DNA from: Isoetes taiwanensis
Lineage: Eukaryota; Streptophyta; Lycopodiopsida; Isoetales; Isoetaceae
Assembly (NCBI GenBank): GCA_021234155.1
Contig: JAJEKV010000001.1
Span: forward strand, 23,239,189 to 23,303,188
DNA length: 64,000 nucleotides
Reading direction: 5' to 3'
Part shown: in pieces, positions 51,731-63,390 of the stretch
Position numbering within the stretch: position 1 is the stretch's first letter
How the letters are laid out: the number at the start of each line of letters is the position of its first letter
Translations under genes and position numbers: made by a program
The notes under the pieces: model-generated
Told to the model about the DNA's origin: nothing
What the model saw: only the letters and a program-made list of their open reading frames with translations
The model's database searches: none

Positions 51731-51965
51731 AGCTATGTCGTGGCAATAGATTTGTGGTGCATGTTATTTGCAACTATGTCGTGGCAATAGATTTGTGGTG
51801 CATGTTATTTGCAATTTGGAGTCGACAACATTTTTATGCAGTGTTGTCGCCAACATTTATATATGCATTGTTTAAATACTATTGTTATGGTTGCTATATT
51901 TTCAAAACTCATGCATTTATATGCATTGTTTAAATACTATTGTTATGGTTGCTATATTTGCAAAC
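51731..51965 (+). repeat. Two adjacent tandem duplications (about 43 bp and 60 bp units)
   Basis: ctatgtcgtggcaatagatt and following bases occur twice within 51731-51815. tgcattgtttaaatactatt and following bases occur twice within 51863-51965. Confidence 0.9.
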
Positions 51966-52137
51966 ATGCAATGCGTTACAAAAAGTATCACTTTTCTTTA
52001 GGATAATTATGGAAAGCTAATCATCTAAGAAAACTAAAAATCTAAAAATTCTAGACTATTACCTAAACCAAATAGGCTTTATAATATTTAATTTTTATGT
52101 TGTGTCCATCAAAAACATGTTATGGTGTCATGTGCAT

Positions 52138-52166
52138 ACTAGTAACAGTGCCCAGCGTTGCTGGGC
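52138..52166. repeat. ACTAGTAA + hairpin, second Helitron2/Helentron-like end
   Basis: ACTAGTAA, four bases, then GCCCAGCGTTGCTGGGC: the hairpin is identical to that at 18227-18243. Confidence 0.4.
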
Positions 52167-53006
52167 ATCAACACTGGGCATATGTTGGAAGTTTGTAAAT
52201 ATTTTGACTGCAATGAGGAAACTGTGCAGTAATCTTTTATTATAACAAAAATACCCAAAGATAATAATGATGTCGAGTGATCCAGGGATTAGTTGGGAAC
52301 CTATGAAGTTATAAGAACAATGAGTTAGATAGTATTGCATTGGTATCTCTAAATAACATGGTGCCTATACATAGCAGTTCTGAGTGGGAGCATGTTGTCA
52401 ACTTGAGCAGGTTTTAAGGTAAGCTTATAACCAAAGTCTACAACTCTGCGCGATGGAGCTAGGAGCATCTTGTTTCTTATGTGTATAGGATCTGCTATCT
52501 TGTCAAGTTCTTATTGGTTGATAATCTCAACCACTGCCATGTCCCTAACTTCCTATTGGTTGGTGATCTCAAACTCTTGCTGATGGTCCTGTTTTTGTTG
52601 GTCCTCTCTCCTGGTTTTATGCTTGCTGGTCTTCGGTCTCCATTTGGCTAGTTAGAAACATGTAACTACACGTAACTCAATGCAGATTATTCATAGGAAA
52701 GGTTTTTTGAGAATGATGTTACATGATACTTCACAAGAGACTTAGTGATACATGAGAAAACTTGTAACTTAATGCACTTTCATTTGTTTTCGTCATTTGT
52801 AGTATTATAGAAAGTATACACCATTGACAGTTAGCCCTCATTAGCTAAGAATATGTAGCATAATAATAGAGGGTTTTCTTTGTGTTTTTGTACGCTTTTC
52901 ACTAAGGTTTTCCTATGATTTCGTGATGTATTCAAATGGATGTACTAATGCGTACATCTAGAGTGCACCATTTCTGAGCCATTGATTTTAGCCTTTTTTT
53001 TTTCAA

Positions 53007-53183
53007 TGGTCAACAACCAATGGCTCACAACAAAAGCCCTTTTTCTGTGCGTGTGGTGCATAATAGTCAACAATCAATGGCTCACAACAAAAGCTCTTTT
53101 TTTGTGTGTGTGGTGCATAATGGTCAACAACCAATGGCTCACAACAAAAGCCCTCTTTTTGTGCGTGTGTGTGGTGCATAATA
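53007..53183 (+). repeat. ~58-bp tandem repeat, 3 copies
   Basis: Each unit has gtcaacaaccaatggctcac, aacaaaag and a GTGTGTGGTGCATAAT end. Open frames across it are artefacts. Confidence 0.93.
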
Positions 53184-56100
53184 GGCACATGAAGGGCTTG
53201 AAGGGCGCATGTAGTGCAGTTTCCCTGCCGGCAACACATTTCTTATCATAACTTTTGATTCAGAGCTCTGTTTTAGATGATTTTTATTGCGTTGGAAAGC
53301 TCTATCCGAGATCTTTTTGATAGTGTATGATATGAATATGTTTGGTTAAGTTGTTTATACTAAAACAGCAATTTTTCGGCCGGGTTTGGTAGGCTTTCAC
53401 ATCCTACCAGCTGATTTATACAGGATTGCGCTATTGGATATTGTTTTATGGCTCATTCCGAATGAAGCTTGCAAAAAATTACCATGCATTTTTAGATTTT
53501 GAGGCAGTTATTAAGCAAATTCCAAGGCTTCTAGATCCTTGTGCTAACAAGCAGAAAAGTTTTCCCATTTGGTCTCTCACCACAAGAATCCATGGAGGCC
53601 AAAGGCTGCTGTTAAATTCCAGTTGAAAAATGTTTGTGTATGGGTGTTGCAAACTTTATGACTTTCAGAATAATGGGATCAATCGCTCATCTCTCAATAA
53701 ACAAAATCTTTTCCTAGCTGTTGTCATCATTGTTGTTATGAATAAGGTATGTCTGGTTGCTTTTGTGTATCTATGGAAGCCCGTGGTACTCTCTGTGCTG
53801 GGTGTTGCTAATATTTCACAATTGCTAATTGAGCCCATGATATTGTAATAAAAATTATACTTATTTTTCTATGATGTCGAAATGTCACACAAATCCTCTA
53901 TACATCATCACATGTACATATATGCTATTGCATCTACATAGATGCTATGTAGACAAAATGAATTAATCATCATCCACAAGACTAAGGGATATTGCAATCA
54001 CCACAATGAGCAAGGACTTTGCGAATAAAACAATAAGTCTCAATTCAATATGAGCCAGATCTGATCAACCTGTTTTGCATTTTTACATATGTTCACTTTG
54101 GGCTTGTTAATGATGCATTATATTTATGGGCAATGTTGATGGCAAACGTCTAATTTATTGCAAACACTAGAAAAAATAAGTGGTTTCTTAATTCATGATG
54201 TCTGTATTTTTGGCATTATTACACCTGTACTTTTTGGCATTGTTGTATCTGCAAATAATGTATCAAGAGACATAGCAAACATGTCGTTGTAATTAAGGAA
54301 GATGAATCAAGTGAATTTTGCTAAACAAAATGGCATCTTTGTTGTCTAATTACTCCAATAATCTATTGCATCCATATACTCTATAGTATCTCTATACCCC
54401 TAGCTATCAAGATATATTTAATATTTTTCGTAAGTTCTAATGCCTGAGCATCATCTTCAATAACCTCAAATATGGTAGTAAAAGAAGATTTGTATTGATG
54501 CAATCTGTTGCAAGATGTCAAATCATTTATCATTTCATGTATCTGAAGAGGCTATATTCAAAGCTGCAAACTTAAAAAGGAATGAATACGAACAACATCG
54601 AGCAACATAATAATACACAGGATATAAACAGCTTGCATCACAGCCTTGAAAACTGACACCTCGATTAATGTTAGGTTGAGACGAAATAGGAATGAACAGG
54701 TCTTCCATAGCCACGGATTTCACTAGGGGTAAAAGAACAAACGATTTAGGAAATCGGACAATCATTTGTTGCTCCAAAATCGACTGCATAGTAAACTACG
54801 TTATGCATTTGTAATGTGCAGCCGAAACTTGTTCCTTCACCAAGGGAATAGCAAAATTAAAAAAAAGAGCATAGCTGAACCTTAAACAATTACAAAGAAG
54901 CCGGAAGGGCGATCGCAACTTTGGCTCATTTGGAAAAGTGCCCACTTTCATAACACAAAATCTATCGCTTCTCAACATTGTATATCATATTTAAACTATA
55001 AATACTCCAACATTAGGACAACCTTTACGACAAAATTAGCTCTAGTTATTATGGAATTTGTCTTGCAACTCAAATTTTGACTTCTATTATAAGAGCCATA
55101 AAGATAAGTACAATACACATCTCCAAGTTTACAAATGTTTCTTCTTCATTTATGAAGGGCAGTTTCATTTATGCCCCAAAAAGGTTGATGTAAAGCATCT
55201 GAAATAAGATCCCTCCACAATATCTTGTCCAAAAGTTCCATAACCCTCCAGAATATTATGCATCTATTTGCCAAGAGACTGTTCCTAAGAGAAAACATCA
55301 TGAGTGTTGTGTCTTTCACAAAAGAGGCAACAGGCAGAAGACAAAAACATCAAAAGCAGCCATGCAAAGGTGCGGGAATGGAAAGCAGACATTGCCTACA
55401 TTGCTAAACAAACTCAAAGGGCTTTAGCCACACCATCTGGTCTATAAAGCAGATGACAAAAGTTCTTATAGAGAAGAAAGTGCAATAACAAAGCAAAGAT
55501 GAAAAGAAGAAATAATCTAGTGGAGCTTACTTGGCTAATCATGAATCTTCAAAGCTGTGGGCTTACTCTGTCGAAAACATGCATAGGCAAATCGTCCCTT
55601 AGTAAGGGCAAGCTAGCAACATTCAAAGATTCAAGCAAACATCTCTGCAACTGCTAGCATTGGCATACAAAAAAATGCTCCTATATCTGAGCTTCTCTAA
55701 AAACGGAAAAGGGGAGTTAGTCGCAGGGCAGAAAATATCAACTACAGTACTGGCAGAAACAACTACAACGATACAAAAATAAGAAATCGCATAGATCTAT
55801 TCCAATTTCGTGCACAAATTCTGAGAAAACATGCAGGAAGCTTAACAAACCTAAAATGATCGCTGTTGCCCTTGGCAACATTCTTAGGATTTGTATGCAG
55901 TAAATGCAGGAGATGGACGATAGCATGCTTGTTTCCAAGCCATTATGAAGTAGCATGCAATTATGAAGTTGCAGAATCCCTTTTGGGGCATAAATGTTGC
56001 TCTCTGCAACATTAGACAAGGATTTGTACACAGGAATGAACGAAATAAAATGCAGGGAAAATGGGAACAAACACATGCTATCGAGAAGATATATTTTCAA

Positions 56101-59100
56101 GAAATTATGAAGTGCGGAGACGGGAACAACCATATGATAAGGAGCAGTAAAGAAATGACTGCATCACTGGGAGCAGAATACGTAAGTGTGCTGAGTTCAA
56201 GATTTTTTTATTTCTCCTATTATATTGGGACCTGTGCCTAGTTTCCCATTCTCCTGTTGTCCACTATCACATTTTACCCTTAATACCCATTCAGTCGCTC
56301 AACATGCTATTTTCCATTATCTGTCCCTTAGCACATGGTCAGCTGGCATCCCTCGTCTTGTCTTGTTTTCTTCTATTTTCCCTGACCATCCCTAGCTTAT
56401 TGTGCAACCACATAGGAATGGCATACCCAATTGTTTGTAAGGCTTCATATGGAAGATGAGCACAAAAAAGAATGGGAAAGGTTCGTAGACCATACCCTTA
56501 ATAAAAACTAAAAAATAACAAAAAAAACAAGGTGCTGCGCACGGAGGGTTGCCCTCCATGGCCGGAGAGTGAAGTGGCTTAAGTTGTAGTTGTAGACAAT
56601 AGAGTGTTTGAATCGAAATTGCTATTTTAAGACATTGACATTTTGTGAACGTGTTGGTACGCATTTGCATTACTAAGTTCTGCTTAGGTGTTGAGGTGTT
56701 GTTGGAGTAGGATGTAGTTGGACATATGGACTTTGGGATTTGAGCGCAAGGTATTGGTGTTTGGTGCTTGGTATGGAACTAGGATGGCAGAAGCATAAAG
56801 AGAAGCGTAATAAAGGAGAGAATGGATGTACATGTTTTGTGAAGTGGCTTAAATCGTAGTTGAAAGTTATGTTTTGACATTTTATTGAAATTGGTACTTT
56901 TAGACAATAGAGTACTTGAAACCATGAGTTTATTAATAGGATGATATACACTGGAGTACTTGATAGTTGATAACATACGAAACAATTTATGAAGAATCGA
57001 AATAGAGGAACAAGAGATCAATTTTTTTTGTCAGATCCTTCTCCGTGAGCTGTAATACAAGTACTCTTTTTGTGGTACGACTTTTGATGTACGTGAGACA
57101 AAGTATACTCATTAATGCCTAAGTAGGACTACAACTTGTTGTAATATACATTTTCCAATACAATGTTTTTGTTGTTTGGTGGGACTTAAGTTGTTGTGGT
57201 AGGTGTTTATTCCAAGAGACAAGTAACAGTGGGCAAGAGCACAAATTGAATGGCAGGAGCAATGTTTGTTTGTGCAATAATTTGCAGATCCTACAATAAT
57301 ATACTGTAAAAATGTAAAGACGGTATGCCTAGACAAGGTATTGACGTATGACTGCTATATGCATATCTTCTTAGCATGCGGTTATTGAAGTTGTTTCTCT
57401 TGGTAAGTAGATAATGCATTCCTGAAACAAATGCTTTATAGCTCAATCAAAGTTATCCAGACAACATGGCAAATCACTGTTTTATCTTTTTAACCCGTGG
57501 TCTGTTAAAGATGGAAGTTGGAAAGCAAATTCATCTCCATCTTCAAATGCAAGATTGGCTCCTTGTCCAAGGGAAGGAGATACAACATGCACAACATCTA
57601 AGACGCAGGAATATTGACTGCTTGCTTGTTAAGAAAAGGAACACATTCTGCATATATTTTTATACCTTCCAAGAGCACTACAAAACTTTTATACCCTTGA
57701 AGAAGCACAGGCACATCAAGTATTATCCTTTTAAAGATCAACTCTGGTTCCGTAGCCTAGTAGACAATTGAATTAGATTTCATTAGGTAATTCAACCAAA
57801 TAAATTAGTGGGGAATAAGAACCCTGAATTATTTGATTTGCAAGTCCCTAGTTCTTGAAGGCATTTAGCAAGCTCTGCTTGGCCTCTTGAGATTCCTTAG
57901 CAGCAGTTCCACCATGTCCATCTCTGATGCTGAGGCATCAGTATTTCATGAACTCCATTAACCAAGAACATGGTAGATGAGGAAACGACACCCAAGAAGG
58001 AGCTCGACTTAAAAAACCAAAGTAAAACGCTTATAGACACATAGGCTGTCACAAACCGAATGTAGAACAGAGGTTTGCAGGTTCGCAAGTTTTTATCCCA
58101 AAACTCCTCTCCAATCGATCACCCCAACAACTCATGCAATTTGAGACCCAAAAACCAACACTTATATTAGGATCTTGAATTGAATAGTTTTGTCTCAGGC
58201 CATTGACGATGTTTAAGACATCGAGCAGAATGCTTGTTTATGATGTCAGAGTAATCGGGCATTCTGCTATAGCTAATTTCTGAGCAAGGTGTAGAGTGCA
58301 GCCTGGAAATGAGACTCATTATGGGTTTTCTTGCCAAAGCTTACATAACTGTGCTAGAGGCTGACCTTTATCCAGTCTGGGACTAATCACAGCTCAAGAA
58401 CAATGGTTTCCGACCCTTTTTTGCTTGGTCTAGCTCGATCTTTTTATCGAATTTCTTACTTTCTTCGCCAGCTGAGGGTTTTAATCTAGATGATTTTTGA
58501 ATTAGATTGATCCACATAGGGAGCCATAAGCACAGTCGTAAATTTTAGGGCCCGCCAGAGTACGAGCCTTTCAACAAGCTGGCTATAGCCATTCACTATA
58601 ACCTCCAGTTTGCATAATTCCGAGATCTGACTTAATCCAAAGCAGGCAGTGCGTAAGGAATACAAAAACCACAATTGGAAAAAAGGCATGCTAAAATATA
58701 CTATGCAACAATTTGCATCCTTTACAACGGGATAAATGCTAGCAGTTTATCTACAACAGCCAGGAACTAGGTAAGCTCACCACAATCAAGCTGCTAAGGA
58801 TGTTCAAACCATTTGCTTGTTAAGGATACGCCATGAACCCATTACAATTTGATGAATATTCACCTTGTAATTATATCCTTTGCAATTTCAGTCAAATAGA
58901 AGCTACCTTGAAAAGCTTCAATAACACAAGGAAATTTTTTTGATATCGTTTAAGGGAGTTTGTTAGCACTAGAATAACGTCATTTGTCATGGCCAGACCA
59001 TGGACAATGTCGTGTGACTCTACATGTCCATTTAAATATTTAGTAGTAACCATTTGACAGACTTGTTATTTGACCAATGCCATCATCAATTACCAGCATT

Positions 59101-59262
59101 AAGAGGATTATAGTACATAATAGATAGATGCAGATGCCACAAATCGACTGTTAAAAATGCAAAAAAAAATGAATGCCTTATCATGTCCAGGGCATTCTAG
59201 CCTCACAAAACAAATGTTCACATCGACCTTAAGCCTAACCTTGAGACTCTAGATGCGCTGGA
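53184..59262. other. 6 kb with no recognisable gene
   Basis: I found only short frames without domains. A pair of related segments (about 56570-56660 and 56838-56925) share gtgaagtggcttaa and gacaatagagt. An isolated 101-codon frame at 57466-57771 has a faint PPR-like GKQIH word but nothing more. A short foldback (ggtaggctttcacatcctacc) lies at about 53385. Confidence 0.4.
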
Positions 59263-59700
59263 GTAAGGATTAGAGCTTCAGCTCAAGGATCCAGAGGAAG
59301 ATGAAGCAAGAGATGCTGCTGTGAGAGAAAAGGCTCATTGGTATGAGCATGCAAATAAAGAAAGTTCGAAAGTGCTCTTTAGGCTGGCTGGAAACAGACT
59401 GATCAGCAATGGAATAACATTAGTTATGGATGCCAATCTTTATTGAATATTTCTTCCAAGAGTACGAGAAACGTTTTGCTGAAAAGCCTTTGTCTAGTAC
59501 CTATGCAGCGGACCTTCAGCAGTTCCTACCGGCCCTTCAACCAGAAATCTCAGAAGAGGATAATAGTGCCCTTCTTAGGAACATTACGTTTGATGAGGTT
59601 CATAGAACTCTGAAATCCATGCCGCATGAGAAAACACCAAGCCCTGACGGTTTTCCACCGGAATTCCTCCTTTTGGCACAAGCTCAAGGAATATATGCTG
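59263..59700 (+). mobile_element. Fragment of an L1-type LINE, plus strand
   Basis: Two frames give LKDPEEDEARDAAVREKAHW then FRLAGNRLISNGI, and after a frame break FFQEYEKRFAEKPLSS ... FDEVHRTLKSMPHEKTPSPDG and FPPEFL. This is the region between endonuclease and RT of plant L1-type LINEs (the KSP-DGFPxEF block). It is a different lineage from LINE-A to LINE-F, truncated at both ends. Confidence 0.7.
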
Positions 59701-59997
59701 CTAGCAATCAAGGGTGTTTGGGCGGGAAAAGTACTGCACCCGAGCCTCATTGCTGTCTTCGTTGCCTTAGTTCTACAGGTGGAGAGGCCCTAATCCATAT
59801 TAGAATGGAGGCCCATAGCTCCGACAGGAACAATATACAAAATACTAGCTAAGCAGTTGGCATTCAAATTAATAAACTAGTGTGCAAAGTGAGAACCAGC
59901 CGAGAATTCAAAATACATGATGACAAAAAATAGTGCCATCTTCTCCATGGCTAATAAATATTCTTAAATACCACCTGGCAGACTCTTGCGCAGTAAA

Positions 59998-61102
59998 TTA
60001 CTTATTCAACGTTTCAACCAGTGCGTGCCATCGTGGACGCTCTTCCTCAAATATATAGGTCAAGGGTGCCACAAGCACACCACTTCCAGACATCTGGGAA
60101 GGTTTTAGAAATAAGGATTTCAGAGATAAAGGAACTGATTATTATAATTCACAAACAACCAACATATGGCTTACCCCTCTTGGTTTCTTCACAGAACTGT
60201 ATAAATCTTTCTTATTTACACAAATTAATATTGTAGAATAATTGACTTTAAGACTATCCTCTTGACTATCAGTCAGACCCTGCATGATGTAACTTCAAGG
60301 TTGTTAAAACATCTTTGACCCTCCATGATTGTGCCCCTTTATAGCGATAGCTTTTACCTGTAAACCGGAAACTTGTGAACTCTTCAACACTCGCAAAGCG
60401 ACATCTTTAGCAGAGTCACCCCGCATGTTAGCTGTCACCTACATGGCATCCAAAACCAGTGATGAGAATAGTAAAATAGAAAGCCACAGATTTTGGAAAA
60501 AAATTAGCCAATACTCTCATTGATAGTTATATAAAGTAATTGAACTCTCTACCAATAATTGATTCCTAGCTCTAAGATATGTATCCAGACGTTCAAGCAT
60601 TTCATGGACAACCTCCAAGGCTCCTGGGCGCTCCAATGGTGCTTTCCTACTAGCAATTAGAACACCCTGAAATATTAAGATGCTGGCCTTCAGTTTAAAA
60701 AGAGATTACAACATATTTTCCAGAAGTAAAAGCTTACCTAACTAGACATAACTTTGTCACCTTCTATTTCCTTAAGAGTATTTTCGTGAAGTGTTGTTCC
60801 ACTGCTAACAAGGTCCAAAATGGCATCTGCAGTACCCATCTGTCATAAATAGAACACCATCAATGAAATATGCAAATCCTTCATAACTGAGAAAGTTTGG
60901 GGCTATTAGTTCATCTGTAAGTGCTTTGGTAAAGCCGAGCTTTTAGTTTGGGGCCACGGTATCATATAGAAATGTAGTTTACAGAATAAGAGCTTATTAA
61001 AAACAAAACTGGGAACTACAATATACAGAAAGATAATGAGAATTAACATACCTCAACCATCTCGACCTGTCCGCATCCTTCAAAAACTTGAGACAACACC
61101 AT
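59998..61102 (-). pseudogene. HISN1: ATP phosphoribosyltransferase (HISN1/HisG) exons, truncated and nonsense-mutated
   Basis: Six exons with GT-AG borders, all phase 0: 61052-61102, 60738-60839, 60553-60666, 60358-60438, 60175-60279 and 59998-60093 (stop). They encode, in order, FEGCGQVEMVE, the PRPP-loop region ([20 protein letters not shown]), GVLIASRKAPLERPGALEVV, VTANMRGDSAKDVALRVLKS and SGLQ, the regulatory domain NYSTILICVNKKDLYSSV, and SGVLVAPLTYIFEEERPRW. This is the C-terminal half of the plant plastid enzyme for the first step of histidine synthesis. Exon 60738-60839 ends in TAG where the family has a Gln codon. The N-terminal catalytic half is absent; an unrelated augmin exon lies upstream instead. 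Probably a captured or translocated gene fragment. Confidence 0.88.
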
Positions 61103-61631
61103 CTAGTGAGGTGGATGGTGCGCACCAATTAAATATACTGCAGCGCCCATTAGATGTAAGATGGCCACTAAAAATCTTCTAAAGTTATGCCCTGCAATGT
61201 AATCATGGTAATCTTCTCCAGCATAGGCTACATTCATGCCATCCTATTTCTGACCTTCATGTTCCAGCAGAAAGACCAAATAGACATTACAATATATAAT
61301 CTCTCATTCTCATTCATAAGGAAGTTACAATATCGTAAAGTACTAGATTGATCTTATATGATTTTCCTGTGCATGTTTATTCCCATGAAGATTCTGACAG
61401 CAACTCAAATCTGGTTTCTATCTGCTTCTTTCCCTTTTCTCATATGATGGTTCTGGCATGCCATATCACCAACATTTTACGTGTACAAACATAAGCAAGG
61501 AATATGTAACTAAAAAATGGATATGATCAATATGGTTGTCATGCATGGACACTATAGAACATGTGGAACCATGCTTTAGGACTTTTTCATTTTGTGACGA
61601 GTCTTCCAAAGTTGGCCCTTATAATAATCAT
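61103..61631. other. Junction between HISN1 and augmin-5 fragments
   Basis: On the minus strand at 61130-61250 a frame reads GEDYHDYIAGHNFRRFLVAI, bounded by a possible acceptor. It matches nothing I know and is not HISN1 N-terminal sequence. Confidence 0.3.
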
Positions 61632-61994
61632 TTAAGTATTAGCACAACCCAATCCTCTTAATATCCTATAAGAACCAATCAAATAAATCCATGAACTTGT
61701 AGGAGGGTGAAATGGCATGTTTCCAACCAAATCATGTACAACGTCTAACTGCCCTGCACGTCCAAGCATATCATCCTCACTCAACAAATTCCCAGCTCCA
61801 TGGACGTGTATATTCCTCCTAATTTTGTCCACTGTTTTCTCGGACTTCACTCGCTCCAGAAGAAATTTCCAAACAGGTAGCATGTTACCTCTGCAGGTCT
61901 TCTTCAGGACTTCAGCTGATGGAAGAGAGCGGTCTGTAGAAGAATATTGAGACGGCGATCTGTAGCCCATTTCCTGCTGAAGCCATTCTAGATA
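61632..61994 (-). pseudogene. AUG5: Augmin subunit 5 (AUG5) N-terminal exon fragment
   Basis: After an acceptor (gggatttag, exon from 61994) the frame reads YLEWLQQEMGYRSPSQYSS, then VLKKTCRGNMLPVWKFLLER, VKSEKTVDKIRRNIHVHG. This strongly resembles the N-terminus of the plant AUG5 subunit of the augmin microtubule-nucleation complex. Similarity fades after HVHGAG (about 61785); the rest to the stop at 61632 looks like read-through. No first exon or later coiled-coil exons are present, so it is a single-exon fragment, in the same orientation as the HISN1 exons. Confidence 0.72.
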
Positions 61995-61999
61995 CTAAA

Positions 62000-63390
62000 T
62001 CCCACACTCTTATGCCTGGTTGCCCAGGGCAGGCCTCTCCGGTTAGCCAGTTTCAAGAGTGGCTGCCCAACAACGAAAACGACCGAGCATTTACAGCCAA
62101 TAAGGGGTTTTTAGCAGTCATAGGCATATTTCAAGCATATACTGGCATATACCTATAATATGCCACAAACCCACATAAACAAGGGTTTGCCCCCTTAGGG
62201 GCAACCCAAAAAGAGGAAGGGCTATGACGTTTTTCTACGGCTCACAAATCCAGCCTTACAGAAAACCTGTTTTCACCGCTTCTTCACCAAATTTTGCCTT
62301 GAATCATGCCTCACCGATCTCCAGAGAATACTCGTGGCACCCATCTGAACCTTGCTTCACCGCTTTCCACAATATCCCCGTGGCAGAGATCCCAACCTAA
62401 TAGGAGAAATAGAAGGAGGCAGGAATTACAAAAGGGAGCAGGAAGAAGAAAAAAGAGTCGGCTTTTCCACAAGCAGATCAAGATATTCACTTTGATCACT
62501 TTTATACAGGTCCATTGTGTTAGTTCATTTGTATCGTTTTGTCCATAGCAGTGATTTGATGGCAGAATTTCATACTATCCACATTCATATATGACAGCAA
62601 CTTTATGACAGAATTGGTGCAAGCTTTGGCAACAAATGTTTGCATGGCTTCCATATTCAGATTGCTTGAATGAATGACATGAAGTGAAGCTTTTACAGAA
62701 ATGACTGAAAACAGAACTTTGTGCAAGCATCTTCTGAGAACTCAGGTTTGTTAGACATGAATGTGGTGAAGTTTAATTTTCACAGGAAAAACTGAATGCA
62801 GGAGTTAATGTAAGCTTCTCAGGCAGATATATTAACATAGAACAGGGTTGCTTGAATGAACATGGTTCAGTGATGCTCATACATGGAAGAATGACAGCAA
62901 AATTTTATGCAAGCTTCTATTGCAAATATTTTGAGGCTCCAAACCACAGGTTAGCTTGAGCAAACAGTAGTGAAGTTTGGATCAGAAAGAACGGAATGAT
63001 TTAAATGTTACATTAGTGAGAAAAAGAAAGATATTGCTGGAAAAGTCATATCAGTTCAGAGGCTGCAGCAACTATTATGAATTCAGGAACCTTATTGAGA
63101 GATCAAGATCTCTTTTGTATCATGTGATTCATGTGATGTAACTTGCCTTGTCCTTGAATATAAGAAAATTGATTGCGTGTCCAATTTATTGGTACTTGGT
63201 GTGATATTTAGGCTGTTAAGTTTGTCAAATTCGGGCTGTTAATAACGGAAGGATCTAAGGAGTGATTCCCCTAAGGAATTTGGAGGTCCATAACTCACAA
63301 AACAGTTGGTCTTCCTGCCAGGGGAGGTCAACAGCTTGGAGGTCCTACCGGGATCTTCATAATACCTGGCAAGAGTAAGTGTAATTGCCA
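62000..63390. other. Upstream region of the gag gene, possible 5' LTR and leader
   Basis: A poly(A)-signal-like region (tgaatataagaaaattgatt, about 63155) some 220 bases before the gag ATG suggests the end of an LTR, but no primer-binding site or LTR borders could be fixed. A hairpin, gggtttgcccccttaggggc with aaccc, lies at about 62187-62211. Confidence 0.35.

Noticed and set aside
53003-53251. Open frames with repeating WLTTKALFLCVW or CCEPLVVDHYAPH peptides
   Set aside because: Translation of a 58-bp tandem repeat on both strands.
57466-57771. 101-codon frame with a faint PPR-like GKQIH word
   Set aside because: Only one short word matches and no repeat structure follows.
60738-60839. 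TAG in HISN1 explained by RNA editing back to a Gln codon
   Set aside because: U-to-C editing in ferns and hornworts is an organellar process; this gene is nuclear and is truncated anyway.
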